NCBI RefSeq assembly: GCF_009762775.1
Contig: NZ_CP046401.1
Coordinates: 5,282,001-5,346,000 of the forward strand
Reading direction: 5' to 3'
Length of the DNA: 64,000 nt
Source of the DNA: Maribellus comscasis
GTDB taxonomy: Bacteria; Bacteroidota; Bacteroidia; Bacteroidales; Prolixibacteraceae
The notes beneath the pieces were generated by a model. That model was given only the letters and a program-made list of their open reading frames with translations, did not search any database and was not told where the DNA came from. Position numbers and translations under genes: made by a program. This document shows, one piece after another, positions 35,133-45,798 of this stretch (its first letter is position 1; each line of letters begins with the position of its first letter).

Positions 35133-36692
35133 CTAATAATTTGGGTTTTGCGTAATGTTATTATTTAAATCTATCTCGTCTTGAGGAATAGGCCAAAGGT
35201 AATCTCTATCAGGATCAAATTGCCTGGTAACACCCAAATTCCATATCTTGTTTTCTCCAGTATCTTCATCAATATATTGGAAACCTTCAACTAATCCAGC
35301 CTTTTTCTCACCTTCTTTCCACCTATATAAATCAAAAATACGGAGCCCCTCGAAAGCCAGTTCGACACAGCGTTCATTTTTTATAATCTTATTCAATTCG
35401 TCTTTTGACTTACCTGTTGTTATTGAGGGCATCCCAACTCTATTTCTTATTTCATTAATAGCATTATATACGGTTTCATCAATATCATTCATCTCTATTT
35501 TTGCTTCGGCATACATCAACAGGATATCAGCATAACGCAATAATATTGCATCAATAGAGCCTTGGCTAGGACTATCATTATCACTATCATAGTCAATATA
35601 TTTTCGAATATTCCAACCATGAGAAGTAGCGTCATCTTGTGAATTAACCTTATCACTTGACTGATTTTCTTCATATGGGTAAGAATTAAACACCAATGAT
35701 TGAGAAACTAGAGAGCCTGGATAATATGCAGTGTATGTCCATCTTGGATCAATATTTGCGTATGGATTATCTTCGTCTTTTTCTCCGTTATATTCATACA
35801 TTTCAAATAATTTTCGAGTTGGTTCCGCTAATGATATTCCGCCGATAGAAACAGGACCTGTATCAAAAGCATAGTGAACATTACTCTCTTTGGCGTATTG
35901 CCGAGACAAGATAATCTCGCTGGAATTTTCTCCAGCATACTTAAATAAATCACCATAATCAGGAAGCAGACTATAAATATCTAAATCCATTACTGCCTTA
36001 GCTGCTTTAGCCGCCTCACTCCATTTTTCGTTCCTTAAACACAATCTGGCTTTTAAGCCTAATGCTGCACCTTTTGTTATTCTACCAATGTTTTCAGAAT
36101 CATATTCAAGAGGAAGCCAGTTGCTGTCAACGACCATATCAAGGTCATCAATAATAGTAGCGATAATCTCTTCTTTCGAGGTTTCAGAAATATGATCGTC
36201 AATATTTAATGTTTCCAAAGTTAAGGGTACATCACCCCATAAACTAGTTAGGTTTATATAAAAATATGACCTGAGAACTATTGCTTCAGCTCTTATTCTA
36301 TCGAAAAGATCTTCATCTATATCTTTTATATTACCAATATTTGAGAGTAAAACATTACATCTTCGAATTCCCTGGTAATACCTCGTCCAGACTGAAATCA
36401 CATCACTATCAAGGGCATCATGAGACCCCATACTTAATTGATACCAATCATTATAGCTATTTCTTATATACCCAATGTCTGTAATACCATCCAAGGTAAC
36501 TACCATATTAAAATCATCTAAATCGCGATAAATAGCATTAACAGCTAATATCGCATCATTTTCTTGCTCCCAGAAAACATTATCGTCAACCGAATCTGTT
36601 GGATAGAAATCCAACGAATCTTCACAACTAAACATTAGACAGAGAATATAACCAATAAGTAGATATTTAAAGATATATATTTTTGATTCCAT
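35133..36692 (-). CDS. SusD/RagB-family nutrient-binding outer-membrane lipoprotein
   Basis: 519 residues. The lipoprotein signal is MFSCED (Cys about 23). SusD-like N-terminal helical repeats follow, and the C-terminus has RNRVGMP, KNERCVELAFEGLRIFDLYRW and the final DLNNNITQNPNY, all standard for the family. It caps the SusC channel and binds the imported oligosaccharide at the cell surface. It follows SusC by 12 bp. Confidence 0.93.
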   Translation of the reverse strand: MESKIYIFKYLLIGYILCLMFSCEDSLDFYPTDSVDDNVFWEQENDAILAVNAIYRDLDDFNMVVTLDGITDIGYIRNSYNDWYQLSMGSHDALDSDVISVWTRYYQGIRRCNVLLSNIGNIKDIDEDLFDRIRAEAIVLRSYFYINLTSLWGDVPLTLETLNIDDHISETSKEEIIATIIDDLDMVVDSNWLPLEYDSENIGRITKGAALGLKARLCLRNEKWSEAAKAAKAVMDLDIYSLLPDYGDLFKYAGENSSEIILSRQYAKESNVHYAFDTGPVSIGGISLAEPTRKLFEMYEYNGEKDEDNPYANIDPRWTYTAYYPGSLVSQSLVFNSYPYEENQSSDKVNSQDDATSHGWNIRKYIDYDSDNDSPSQGSIDAILLRYADILLMYAEAKIEMNDIDETVYNAINEIRNRVGMPSITTGKSKDELNKIIKNERCVELAFEGLRIFDLYRWKEGEKKAGLVEGFQYIDEDTGENKIWNLGVTRQFDPDRDYLWPIPQDEIDLNNNITQNPNY

Positions 36693-36703
36693 ATTTATTT
36701 TTT

Positions 36704-39700
36704 TTAAAAGGTTACGTTTAAACCAAGAACTATACTTTTCGCTTGTGGAACATAACGGAGTCTTACATTAGAGGGAAATTCCGGATCTACCCATTTAGCC
36801 CTTGTAAATGTTATTTGGTTCTCACCAGCTATATAAAACCTCAACTTAGATATATTAATTTTTTGAAGAAAATTTGTATTTAACGAATATCCGATCTGGA
36901 AATTTTTTAAACGCAAATAACTGGTATCTTCAATCCAGAAATCAGAAATTTGTGTATTCCAGTTAATTCCATAACGAATTTTCGGCATACTACCATCAGG
37001 ATTCTGCGTTGGATGGTAACGATCTAACATTTCCTTCACCGTATAGCATTGCCAGTTTGGTCCCTGGATTAGCCCACTATTATTTAGACCTTGATATTTT
37101 AAGACTCCTTGCCAAAACATTGCGAAGTCGAATCCCTTATACGATATATTAGAATTTATACCAATCGAATATCTAGGATCCGAATTACCAATTACTACAC
37201 GATCCTCTGAATTTATTTTTTCATCTCCATTGGTGTCTTCATATATCATATCACCTAAAGTCACACCTTCATTGATCTTAGTGGGATATTTGGACAAATC
37301 ATCTTCTGATAAGTACAATCCAAGAGATTTATATCCATACAAAGTGTTTATAGAATACCCCTCCTGCCAAATATATGGACTATCGTGGTAAGGACCTGTA
37401 CCTTTCAAATCTTCAATTTTATTAATAAAATCAGATAAACTTAATGAGATTGAATATTTCAATTCCCTCGAAGATGAACTTCCAAAATAATTAGCTTGCA
37501 GTTCCCATCCATGATTTGTGACAATTCCTGCATTTTGCACAGGTGCATCTATTCCAATGGAAGGAGCAATAGGCAATTCTAAGAGAATATCATAAGTTTT
37601 CCTCCAAAAATAATCTCCGGTAAAAGAAACCTTACCATTCCACAATTCTACATCAATTCCAATATCAGTCATCGTTGTTGTTTCCCATGTAATATCAGAG
37701 TTGGGAGCTATTGTCTGAGCTGCACCGACAACCAGATCGTCATTAAAGCTGTATCCCTGATCCAGGCTATAGTAACCAACATTCCGATATAATGGAATGC
37801 CCTGATTACCCAGTTGTCCCCAAGACGCTCTTAGTTTTAAATCTGAGATTACATTTTTTGCCTTGAAAAAGTTTTCCTCAGAAATACGCCATCCCGCAGA
37901 GAAGGATGGGAACAATCCATATTTATTCCCTTTTGAGAATCGGGAAGAACCATCGTATCGAACATTTGCCTCAATTAGATATTTATTTTTAATCGAATAA
38001 TTAAATCTTCCAAAGAATGATCTAAGCCTCCATTCACTTGAGGTGCCTCCATTTCCAATATTTGTACTCTCTCCGCCATCTAGTTCTCGGATTTCATTAC
38101 TATAAAATCCATCCCTACTTGCATTAAGGGACCTCTCTTTACTTCCAATTTCCTGGAAACCAAGCAATAATTTATATTCATTATTAAAAAGCTTGTTGTC
38201 ATAATCTATTGTTAAGTTGTAATTAGGTTCAAAATTCCTCTCTCTGTTTTCTTCTAAGTAATTTTCAACCCACCAACTGCCTACAGATATTGCTTCTCCA
38301 GTAAAATAATCCTCTATTTCCAATTTATTCCTAAATAAACGCTCTTCCAAGAAAGTATTGACAATACTTACAGAACCTTTGATTTTTAGATTGTTTAATA
38401 ATTGATAATTTAATCCTATTGTCCCAACAAAATCGAAGTAATCTTTTGTATGGGTACCTGATTTGTGAATTAAAGCGTATGGATTCCAAACTCCTACAAA
38501 ATCATAGGAATCATTCGGATAAACAGCAACTATTGCCTGATTGGTATGTATAACGCCCTGAACCATTTGTTCAGGAGTTCTTCCTACTCCTTTTCGATGT
38601 CTGCTACGATACATCAAATCCGCGATTAGTTCCATCTTTTTATTAAGGTTAATATTCGAGTTTAGACGAAAACTATAGCGTTTATAATTATGATTTTTTA
38701 TGATAGCATCTTGGTCTAAATAATTGGCTGATAATGAGATCTTTCCAAAATCACTTCCTGCAGATATATTTAGCGAGTGATTCTGTTGAAACGCCTGATC
38801 GTCAAATACTATATCTGCCCAATCAGAGTATGGATATATATATGGATTACTACCATTCTCAACATTTGTTATCCATTCTTCACTATAAGGAGCACTTTGC
38901 CCTATATTTTCAAATGCTTCATTCTGTAGCCTCAAATAGTCTCCCGGAGATACAGCTTCAGGCCAGATACATCTTGATTGGAATCCTACGTAGTTATCGT
39001 ATATCACTCTCGCTCCTTTTTCGATTCCCCTTTTGGTAGTAACCAATATAACACCATTTCCTGCTCTTGCTCCATAAATAGAAGCGGATGAAGCATCTTT
39101 CAAAACAGAAATTGACTCAATTTCGTTAGCGGGGATGTCAGATAAAGACTGAGGGATGCCATCAACTAATACCAAGGGGTTAGAGTCATTAAGTGTACCT
39201 GTACCTCTAATTCTAATTATAACATCCTCATCACCTGTAATACCTCCATGATTTTGAATATTTAAACCCGGAGCAACTCCTTGTAAAGCTAAGGCTGAAT
39301 TAGCTACAGGACGTGCCTCTAACTCATCTCCTTTAAGTGCACTTACGGCTCCTGTAATGTCCTTTTTTCTCATTGTTCCGTATCCAATGGCCACAACCTC
39401 ATCAATACCAATGTTCTCTTCTGAGAGAACAACATTAATAGTTGCCTTCCCGTCAACAAGAATTTCCTGTGCCTTCATCCCCACAAAAGAAAACTGTAAT
39501 GTTGCATTTTCAGGGACATTTGAAATGTAATATCCCCCATCTGCATTAGTAACCGTGCCATTAGTTGTTCCTTTTATTACTACTGTTACCCCGGGTAACG
39601 GGATTCCAGAGGAGTCGGTAACCTTACCGGAAATAGTAATCTGGGATTGTTGGATTTTGTTTTCGGCAGATGCATTTTTATCAGATATAACAACATATCT

Positions 39701-40039
39701 GTCAATAATTTTGTAAGAAAGTTGGTTTGGATTCAGAATTACAGAAAGAACCTTATCAAGCTTTTCTTCTTTTACATTTATCGATATCTTTTCATCCCGA
39801 TTTAGAGATGATTTAGAAAAAGCAAATCTAAATTCTGTTTGTTCTTCGATTAATTCAAGGAGATCGCCAACTGATATGTCTTTGTAGTGAAGGCTCAGCT
39901 TCGTATTCTGAGAATAAACTCCTGCAGAAACAAGCATAGTAGAAACTAAAATTAAAAAGAAAGTCAGTTTCATAATTTTTAACAGTTTTTGCAACCAGGC
40001 GCATTTCCTCCTGGTTGGTTTTTCAAAGTTTTTTTTCAT
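36704..40039 (-). CDS. SusC-family TonB-dependent transporter with N-terminal STN signalling domain
   Basis: 1111 residues. A signal peptide (to about residue 44) is followed by an STN domain (about 50-115, LSLHYKDISVGDLLELIEEQTEF). Then come a carboxypeptidase-regulatory-like domain (about 135-215) containing SGKVTDSSGIPLPGVTVV, the TonB-box-like DEVVAIGYGT, the plug, and the 22-strand barrel ending LGLNVTF. The STN domain contacts the FecR-type anti-sigma factor at 40123, so this is a trans-envelope sensor as well as an importer. Confidence 0.93.
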   Translation of the reverse strand: MKKNFEKPTRRKCAWLQKLLKIMKLTFFLILVSTMLVSAGVYSQNTKLSLHYKDISVGDLLELIEEQTEFRFAFSKSSLNRDEKISINVKEEKLDKVLSVILNPNQLSYKIIDRYVVISDKNASAENKIQQSQITISGKVTDSSGIPLPGVTVVIKGTTNGTVTNADGGYYISNVPENATLQFSFVGMKAQEILVDGKATINVVLSEENIGIDEVVAIGYGTMRKKDITGAVSALKGDELEARPVANSALALQGVAPGLNIQNHGGITGDEDVIIRIRGTGTLNDSNPLVLVDGIPQSLSDIPANEIESISVLKDASSASIYGARAGNGVILVTTKRGIEKGARVIYDNYVGFQSRCIWPEAVSPGDYLRLQNEAFENIGQSAPYSEEWITNVENGSNPYIYPYSDWADIVFDDQAFQQNHSLNISAGSDFGKISLSANYLDQDAIIKNHNYKRYSFRLNSNINLNKKMELIADLMYRSRHRKGVGRTPEQMVQGVIHTNQAIVAVYPNDSYDFVGVWNPYALIHKSGTHTKDYFDFVGTIGLNYQLLNNLKIKGSVSIVNTFLEERLFRNKLEIEDYFTGEAISVGSWWVENYLEENRERNFEPNYNLTIDYDNKLFNNEYKLLLGFQEIGSKERSLNASRDGFYSNEIRELDGGESTNIGNGGTSSEWRLRSFFGRFNYSIKNKYLIEANVRYDGSSRFSKGNKYGLFPSFSAGWRISEENFFKAKNVISDLKLRASWGQLGNQGIPLYRNVGYYSLDQGYSFNDDLVVGAAQTIAPNSDITWETTTMTDIGIDVELWNGKVSFTGDYFWRKTYDILLELPIAPSIGIDAPVQNAGIVTNHGWELQANYFGSSSSRELKYSISLSLSDFINKIEDLKGTGPYHDSPYIWQEGYSINTLYGYKSLGLYLSEDDLSKYPTKINEGVTLGDMIYEDTNGDEKINSEDRVVIGNSDPRYSIGINSNISYKGFDFAMFWQGVLKYQGLNNSGLIQGPNWQCYTVKEMLDRYHPTQNPDGSMPKIRYGINWNTQISDFWIEDTSYLRLKNFQIGYSLNTNFLQKINISKLRFYIAGENQITFTRAKWVDPEFPSNVRLRYVPQAKSIVLGLNVTF

Positions 40040-40122
40040 AAATTTGATCGATTTTTAATATTAAAGAAATCATTATTTAAAGGGTAAGCAGAATCGTGCC
40101 AACTTTTGCTGCTTACCTTTTT

Positions 40123-41118
40123 TTATTTCCTGCTGATTACATATTCATCATCGTTTTGTTTTACATTAATGTCCATTGCTTCATCCATTATTTCAAATAA
40201 TCTTTGTATAGATTCATCTTTTTTAAGTTTTACATTTAAACTTTCGCCTTCAAAATCGTCGAGGTTATATTCAATTTTAACATCATACCAACGTTCTACT
40301 TTTTTGAATACCTCATCTATCGGTTCATTTTCAAATATGAGCTCTCCCTCAAGCCAATATATTTCATATTGTGATAATGTATTCGTAATTACTGCAGTAT
40401 TCCCCTTTTTATTAAACAATGCTTTTTCACCCGGCTTCATCCTCATTTTCTTCTCTTTTCCTTCATTAGAGAAGTAAATTAACTCCACCACTCCTTCGTT
40501 AAGGAATGTTGAAGCATACGGCTCTTCTTTATATGTTTCAATATTAAATTCCGTACCTATTGCTTTTACACTAAAATCAGAAGTTTCGACTATAAATGGA
40601 TATTTTTGCCTTTTTGCTACTTTAAAGAATGCCTCTCCGTTTAATCTCAGGTTACGGTTTGATGCATTAAAATCAGTTGCATATTCCAGTTTTGAGTCTA
40701 CATTTAGCCAGACTTCAGAACCATCGGGTAAATAAACATGAGATTGTTCACCTTTCGCTGTAGCTAAAACCATTTCTGAGGATTTGTATTTTGGATTTAA
40801 TAAAAGCCATATGCTCAAAACTAATAATGGAATAGCAAGCATAGCAGCAACTTTTTGCGTCCGGTTCAATAAAACCTTAATCCGGTATGATTTTGATTGT
40901 TTCTCATATTGTTTTATCCGTTCGAAGATGCCTTCTACAGAAATATCAAAATTTACATTTTCAGCCTGTTGCCAATTCGAAAACAGCCATTGCTCCGTAA
41001 TTTGGTCGTCCCTAGTTTTCTCTAACCATTTCTCCAAATTGCGAATCTCATCGCCCCCTAAGTAACTATTACTGTAGAGACGGTTAATTATTTCAATTAT
41101 ATTCTGAGGTACATTCAT
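40123..41118 (-). CDS. FecR-type anti-sigma factor
   Basis: 331 residues. An N-terminal cytoplasmic anti-sigma part precedes a single TM segment (about 90-108, MLAIPLLVLSIWLLL). The FecR domain follows (about 115-220) with VYLPDGSEVWLNVDSKL, and the DUF4974 C-terminal domain ends at about residue 328. It would hold the ECF factor at 41285 until SusC signals transport. It lies 83 bp upstream of SusC in the transcription direction. Confidence 0.9.
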   Translation of the reverse strand: MNVPQNIIEIINRLYSNSYLGGDEIRNLEKWLEKTRDDQITEQWLFSNWQQAENVNFDISVEGIFERIKQYEKQSKSYRIKVLLNRTQKVAAMLAIPLLVLSIWLLLNPKYKSSEMVLATAKGEQSHVYLPDGSEVWLNVDSKLEYATDFNASNRNLRLNGEAFFKVAKRQKYPFIVETSDFSVKAIGTEFNIETYKEEPYASTFLNEGVVELIYFSNEGKEKKMRMKPGEKALFNKKGNTAVITNTLSQYEIYWLEGELIFENEPIDEVFKKVERWYDVKIEYNLDDFEGESLNVKLKKDESIQRLFEIMDEAMDINVKQNDDEYVISRK

Positions 41119-41284
41119 ATGATATATGTCTTCACTATTATAATATGCTTTAAGAGATTGTTTCCGTGATTCGATGGAATATTTTTTTTAAAAAATTAAT
41201 TTAAATTTTCCTTCAACTATATTGAGTTTTTTACCGATGGGGGAGTATAACTTATATATAGCCAGCACAGTTTCAAAAAAACTT

Positions 41285-41863
41285 TCAGAAAAACAAGGAT
41301 AAGAAAACAAATATTGTTTTCCGGAGATTTTCTTTTAAGTAAGAAAGTGCTTTGCGTATTTGTGTATCAACAGTATGTTCACTTATAGATAATTTTTTTG
41401 CAATTTCTTTATAACTTAATCCTTCGTAACGACTTAGTTTGAATACTTCCTTTCGCTTATCCGGCATTGATTCGATTAATTGAGCTAATAATAACTTTAA
41501 TTCATTATACTCAATTTGATTTTGTGTTGAATTATCATTTTCATTTATGAAGAAGCCTAATTCTTCTATATATTTCCTCCTCACTATTTGCTTACGAAGA
41601 TGCATGAATAATTCGTTACGGGCCATTGTATAAAGCAGTGCATTTAAAGACTTACCTGTATCGAGTTTTTTTCTGTATAACCATAGGTTTGCAAAAACAT
41701 CCTGTATAATATTTTCTGCTTCTTCGCTGGTTGGTAAGCTTTTATTAATAAAGTCAAACAGTTTTCCCTTGTACTTGTAAAAAATAAGTTCAAATGCCAC
41801 TTTATCGCCTTTCTTAAGGCGTAATAACAGGTCTTCTTCTTTATTTAAATGAATTGTTCCCAA
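41285..41863 (-). CDS. ECF-type sigma factor
   Basis: 192 residues. Region 2 is about 25-90 (FDFINKSLPTSEEAENIIQDVFANLW) and region 4 about 125-180 with LSRYEGLSYKEIAKKLSISEHTVDTQI. It would drive transcription of the locus when released by the FecR partner. The hydrophobic C-terminal tail (TIFVFLSLFF) is typical of Bacteroidota ECF factors of this group. Confidence 0.9.
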   Translation of the reverse strand: MGTIHLNKEEDLLLRLKKGDKVAFELIFYKYKGKLFDFINKSLPTSEEAENIIQDVFANLWLYRKKLDTGKSLNALLYTMARNELFMHLRKQIVRRKYIEELGFFINENDNSTQNQIEYNELKLLLAQLIESMPDKRKEVFKLSRYEGLSYKEIAKKLSISEHTVDTQIRKALSYLKENLRKTIFVFLSLFF

Positions 41864-42362
41864 TGAGATAAGACACTAAAATAGAAAACAAAGATAAAAA
41901 TCAAATTTCAGAACGCGGACTAAAATAATTGGTTTCTAGTAAAAGTTCAAAACAAAAACTAGGACATAAAGATTGTCTGGATGTACAATTTTGATTACAT
42001 TAATATACATCAAAATATAAACATAAGTTTGATTTACAATCTGTTATAAACCTATTTGTAATAAAAAGAAATAGGTAAACACTAGGCTTCAAAATTGATT
42101 ATTTCTACCTTTTGAGAGACATATATTCTCATTTTCCAAATCCATTTTAATAAAAACTCTTAAAATTTTGATTTAGTTTTGACATATTCCTAAATTTGGG
42201 AAAGCTATTTGGCAGTTCTGTGATATGATGAATTCGATACTCATGTAAAAGAGTAATGACACATGGAGACAATCAAGTGACAATATAAAAGTTACAGATT
42301 AGTTACAGAAGAAGTTTTGAGGTTTTATTTGTCTGATAATAAGTAAAATACAAAATAAATTC
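41864..42362. other. About 500 bp without genes
   Basis: AT-rich sequence upstream of the minus-strand ECF gene. I see no open frame worth reporting and no clear repeat. It should contain the promoter of the ECF-FecR unit, which I could not place. Confidence 0.5.
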
Positions 42363-42383
42363 GAGACTCAGCTGAGTCACCAA
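42363..42383 (+). other. Second tRNA 3'-end-like sequence with CCA
   Basis: TTCGAGACTCAGCTGAGTCA followed by CCA fits T-loop, T-stem arm CTCAG, acceptor arm CTGAGTC, discriminator A and an encoded CCA. It shares the last 12 bases (CAGCTGAGTCAC) exactly with the site at 27151-27162 and differs at three bases further in. No upstream tRNA body is seen. It lies just before the truncated glycosidase-like gene. Confidence 0.5.
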
Positions 42384-42389
42384 AAAATA

Positions 42390-42426
42390 AAAGCGCTTAA
42401 ATTCGATTTTAAGCGCTTTTTTAATT
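42390..42426 (+). terminator. Strong hairpin terminator after the second tRNA-like end
   Basis: AAAAGCGCTTAAA and TTTTAAGCGCTTTT form a stem of 12 or more pairs with a 5-6 base loop, followed by T-rich DNA. Confidence 0.85.
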
Positions 42427-42470
42427 TTTACAAATAATTATCGTGTATTAGAGGGGCGGGGCACCACTGA

Positions 42471-43730
42471 ATCTTTTTGATTATCGTATCGTTCAACAAA
42501 CCGGAACAAGCCCAAATAAATTACAAAGGCAGTCAAAAAAATGGAACTTTTCAGGGCGAAGATACTAAGCTTGAGGGCTTTGGTATCCCGCTGAAAACCA
42601 CACCTTTCGAAAAACAGTTTGATGCTCCCGGAGGCCAAAAGTCAGGATTAGGCGGATACCATGCCTGGCAAAGCAAGGATATGGTGAACTGGGTGCATCA
42701 TGGCCCAGTATCCGAAAGCTTTGCAAAATGGGTAACTACCGCCGAATATGCAAATGGAAAGCTTTACTTATACTACGATTTTCCCAATGATCAGGATCCG
42801 CATGTTTATATCGATGAAAACCTGAATGATGGCGTTCCGGGAAAAAATATGGGAATAGCTTTTAAAGACCCATCACATGGATCCGACTGCGCCGTAATCC
42901 GTGATTTGGAAGGAAATTTTCATCTTATTGCTGAAGACTGGTCACCTGTAAATGCGTCAACCCATGCCTGGGATTCTCCTTTGGCAGTTCATGCTGTTAG
43001 CACTAATGGTATTGATGGTTTTAAAATACTTGACACACCGGTGGATGAGCGCACCAACCCAACTGGAAAATTTGCTGAATATGTTCATCCACACTGGCAT
43101 GCGGAAGATCCTGAAAACTATCCCGGAAAAACAGTCAGGGAAGATGTACCTCAACACCGGGTAAAAGCCGGAGAAACACGCGCTTTTGGGAAATACGAAA
43201 TCCATGAACCTGAACAAAATGCTTTTGGAGACTGGGCTGCCATTTCAATTGACGGTCAGTATTATTTGTTCTGCGATTTTGATCCGGCCGGCGGCCATGG
43301 CAGAGAAAGCATGAGTGTAGCCTGGTTTACTTCCGCCAATATCAATAAGAAGTTTACATTTTGCGGCAATATTGGCCAGGGGCATCCCGATCCGGATATT
43401 ATGTTTGCCGAAGGGCAGTTTTATTTGGTAACACAGATGAACAACGACTTTGTTAGCCCCGGACCGTGGGTGGAAACGGTACAGGTACGCATGGGTGTGG
43501 ATACTACCAATAATAGTGTCATTGACTACTGGAGCGATTGGCAAACTGTAAAAGAGCGCTATGATAATATTGAAGGGTTTGCCAAGCAGATTGAAAGAAT
43601 TCCTGCGACATTGGATCTTTCAGGGCTCCCGGAAGGGTATGGTTTTCAGTTTGAGGTTAAAATGACAGATACAACTGAAAATGTGTCAAAGCCAATCCTG
43701 GACAAAGTAGTCGTTCACTTTAACGAATAA
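42471..43730 (+). pseudogene. 5'-truncated beta-propeller glycoside-hydrolase-like gene
   Basis: The open frame begins right after an in-frame stop at 42468 and has no ATG-led signal peptide; it starts mid-fold (KPEQAQINYKGSQ). About 418 residues of repeated propeller-blade strands remain: SHGSDCAVIRDLEGNFHLIAEDWS, NAFGDWAAISIDGQYYLFCDFD and GHPDPDIMFAEGQFYLVTQ. The overall look is that of GH43/GH117-like five-bladed propellers, but the exact family cannot be called. The 5' end was probably lost at the insertion point near 42.38 kb. Confidence 0.6.
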
Positions 43731-43984
43731 TTTCCTGGCTCCAAAAAGGAAAAAATAGTTCATTGCGCCAGAGAACAGGGCTTGATAATAAATTCTTACG
43801 GAATAGTGTCGATCCGCTGGAGAAATACAGATTTCTATACGATTGGTTTTTAAGATACATCGCCGGCATCGCGGAGAGATACTTCCTTTTTATTTATGGA
43901 TTAACATGCTGAGATATAGTTTTTTGTGCTTGTTTTTCATGATTTTATTTCATAACTTTTATATATAAAAAAACCAAAGTTATC

Positions 43985-45643
43985 ATGAAAAATATTACAA
44001 GTAGTTCTTTAGTTGGGGACATCTCTGCTATTGAAAGCACCAATCTTGATGAAGCAAAAATCATAGAAAAAGAGATTCAAAATGGAATAGTTGACAATAA
44101 CTCTAAACTAGTCACTTTTAAAGTTGAACAAATCATTTCTAATATTGAGAGCAGTAATCAACTGAATATTGGTGGTTTCGTAAATGCGAATTCAAAGTTT
44201 AAAAGTTTTCAAACCAGGTATTTGGCATTAATGCTTTCAAATAAAAGGTCTCCTGTGCTGGACCACAAAGGTGACATTATAGCCACTAAATGTTATGGTA
44301 TTGGAATTGGACTTGTGCTGAAAGTAAAAGACATTGAAACAAAAGTTAACGGGAATTACGGAATTTTAGCAGCTTCGGCCAAATTGGATTTTGCCAAAGT
44401 AGGTTATACACTAAAAATAATCGGCCCAAGTAAACTTCCTCCGGAAATCAAAATTCCAAATACTTCAGGAGATTTTTCAGTTGAAGCTTTTCAAAAACTA
44501 TCAGATTTTGTCGGCGTAGTAAAATCAGCGTTTAAATCAATGGAATTAAAAACTCTCTACCCAATTGAACTGATTAAGGAAGAAGATTTAAAATTAAAAC
44601 TTGAGAAGTCAGACAAGCGATCCATATACTTTGGAGTGCGAAAGGTAGTGAACGGACTAAGTCTATACCAGGCAATACAGGAATTAAGGGAAAAGGATAA
44701 TTCGCTGAATGAGAATGTTGTTCAATTTGTGTACCGATATTTTGACTTAAAAGATGCTTATGCTACACCAACAGAGACACAAAAGCAAAATGCCAATAAA
44801 TGGCTTAATGCAAAATTCAACAAAATCAGTGCGATTGACTTAAATGATACCTGGGTGAATATCGATTCGAGCTTTACAGGCGATATTGGCGACCCGGAAA
44901 TTAATTATAAGCCACATAAAAAACCATCGAATTGGGCAAATGCTGCCAAGGTCACTTTACTGGAAGAGAGTAAAACCAGCGCTGATTTTTCCAGCGACTT
45001 AAAAATTGCTGCTGTAGCGGAGGTTGACACGACCTTTAATTCTATCGTATTAACTCGTGATTTTGCGCGATATATGGATGTCGATTCGAGAGAAGATCTT
45101 CCGGCAAATAGCCATGTTATTCAAACAAGATACGGAGTTGGTATTAGGTTAATGATAAAAGTATCAAATATTGAGTTTGGGACAGATGTAAGTTTTGGTG
45201 CGATTGGGGCAATAAGTGAATTGAATCTGGCAAATGTTGAATATTCAATTTCGGGAATAGGATTTGCAGACAGAAATTTATTAGAGTTACTGCCAGGGCC
45301 CCAGAATATTACGCAAGAAACAGTTCGTAATCTTGAAAAGAGTTTTAATGATATTTGTAAGCGGTTAGAGGAAACAGATGTTAATGAATTAAGTCCACAG
45401 GCTTATAAAATCAGGGTATCGGAAGCTCAGAATATAGATCCTACCATTGAAACTCAGGCGATTGTTTTTAGTGCCAGACAAATACGGAATAAAATCAGAC
45501 TTGGTGAAACCCTGAAAAAAGCAAGAGAGGCTGGAATAGCCGAGGAATTAATAAAGAAAGCATATAGTGAGTTTGATGTCAACGGAGATGAAAAGATTTC
45601 GTATCAACAAAGAAACGAAGCTGATGACTGGCTGAAAATATAG
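43985..45643 (+). CDS. Internally duplicated protein with C-terminal EF-hand, unknown function
   Basis: 552 residues, no signal peptide, no named family recognised. Two homologous halves are visible. Residues about 48-280 and 325-552 share a Tyr-Gly-x-Gly-Ile beta segment (CYGIGIGLVLKVKDIE and RYGVGIRLMIKVSNIE), then ASAKLDFAKVGY and ISELNLANVEY, then a helical part. At the end of the second half DVNGDEKISYQQ is a canonical calcium-binding EF-hand loop; the matching place in the first half (DLKDAYATPTETQ) has lost the ligands. Probably cytoplasmic. It lies upstream of the 2TM and 52-residue genes. Confidence 0.7.
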   Translation: MKNITSSSLVGDISAIESTNLDEAKIIEKEIQNGIVDNNSKLVTFKVEQIISNIESSNQLNIGGFVNANSKFKSFQTRYLALMLSNKRSPVLDHKGDIIATKCYGIGIGLVLKVKDIETKVNGNYGILAASAKLDFAKVGYTLKIIGPSKLPPEIKIPNTSGDFSVEAFQKLSDFVGVVKSAFKSMELKTLYPIELIKEEDLKLKLEKSDKRSIYFGVRKVVNGLSLYQAIQELREKDNSLNENVVQFVYRYFDLKDAYATPTETQKQNANKWLNAKFNKISAIDLNDTWVNIDSSFTGDIGDPEINYKPHKKPSNWANAAKVTLLEESKTSADFSSDLKIAAVAEVDTTFNSIVLTRDFARYMDVDSREDLPANSHVIQTRYGVGIRLMIKVSNIEFGTDVSFGAIGAISELNLANVEYSISGIGFADRNLLELLPGPQNITQETVRNLEKSFNDICKRLEETDVNELSPQAYKIRVSEAQNIDPTIETQAIVFSARQIRNKIRLGETLKKAREAGIAEELIKKAYSEFDVNGDEKISYQQRNEADDWLKI

Positions 45644-45798
45644 CGATGGGTGTTATTAAACATATCTCAAGTTCTGTGAAGCAGGGAAGAGCGAATAGTT
45701 TAAATATACCTTCTTTATCATAACTTTTAAGTTGTTTGATTTGTTGGTCACTCAATGCTTTGATAACGAGTTGATAATTTTTGTATAAATATGCTGCT

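Noticed and set aside
45650..45795. Minus-strand reading LSDQQIKQLKSYDKEGIF as a gene fragment
   Set aside because: Open for about 40 codons only, without start or family match; could be chance.
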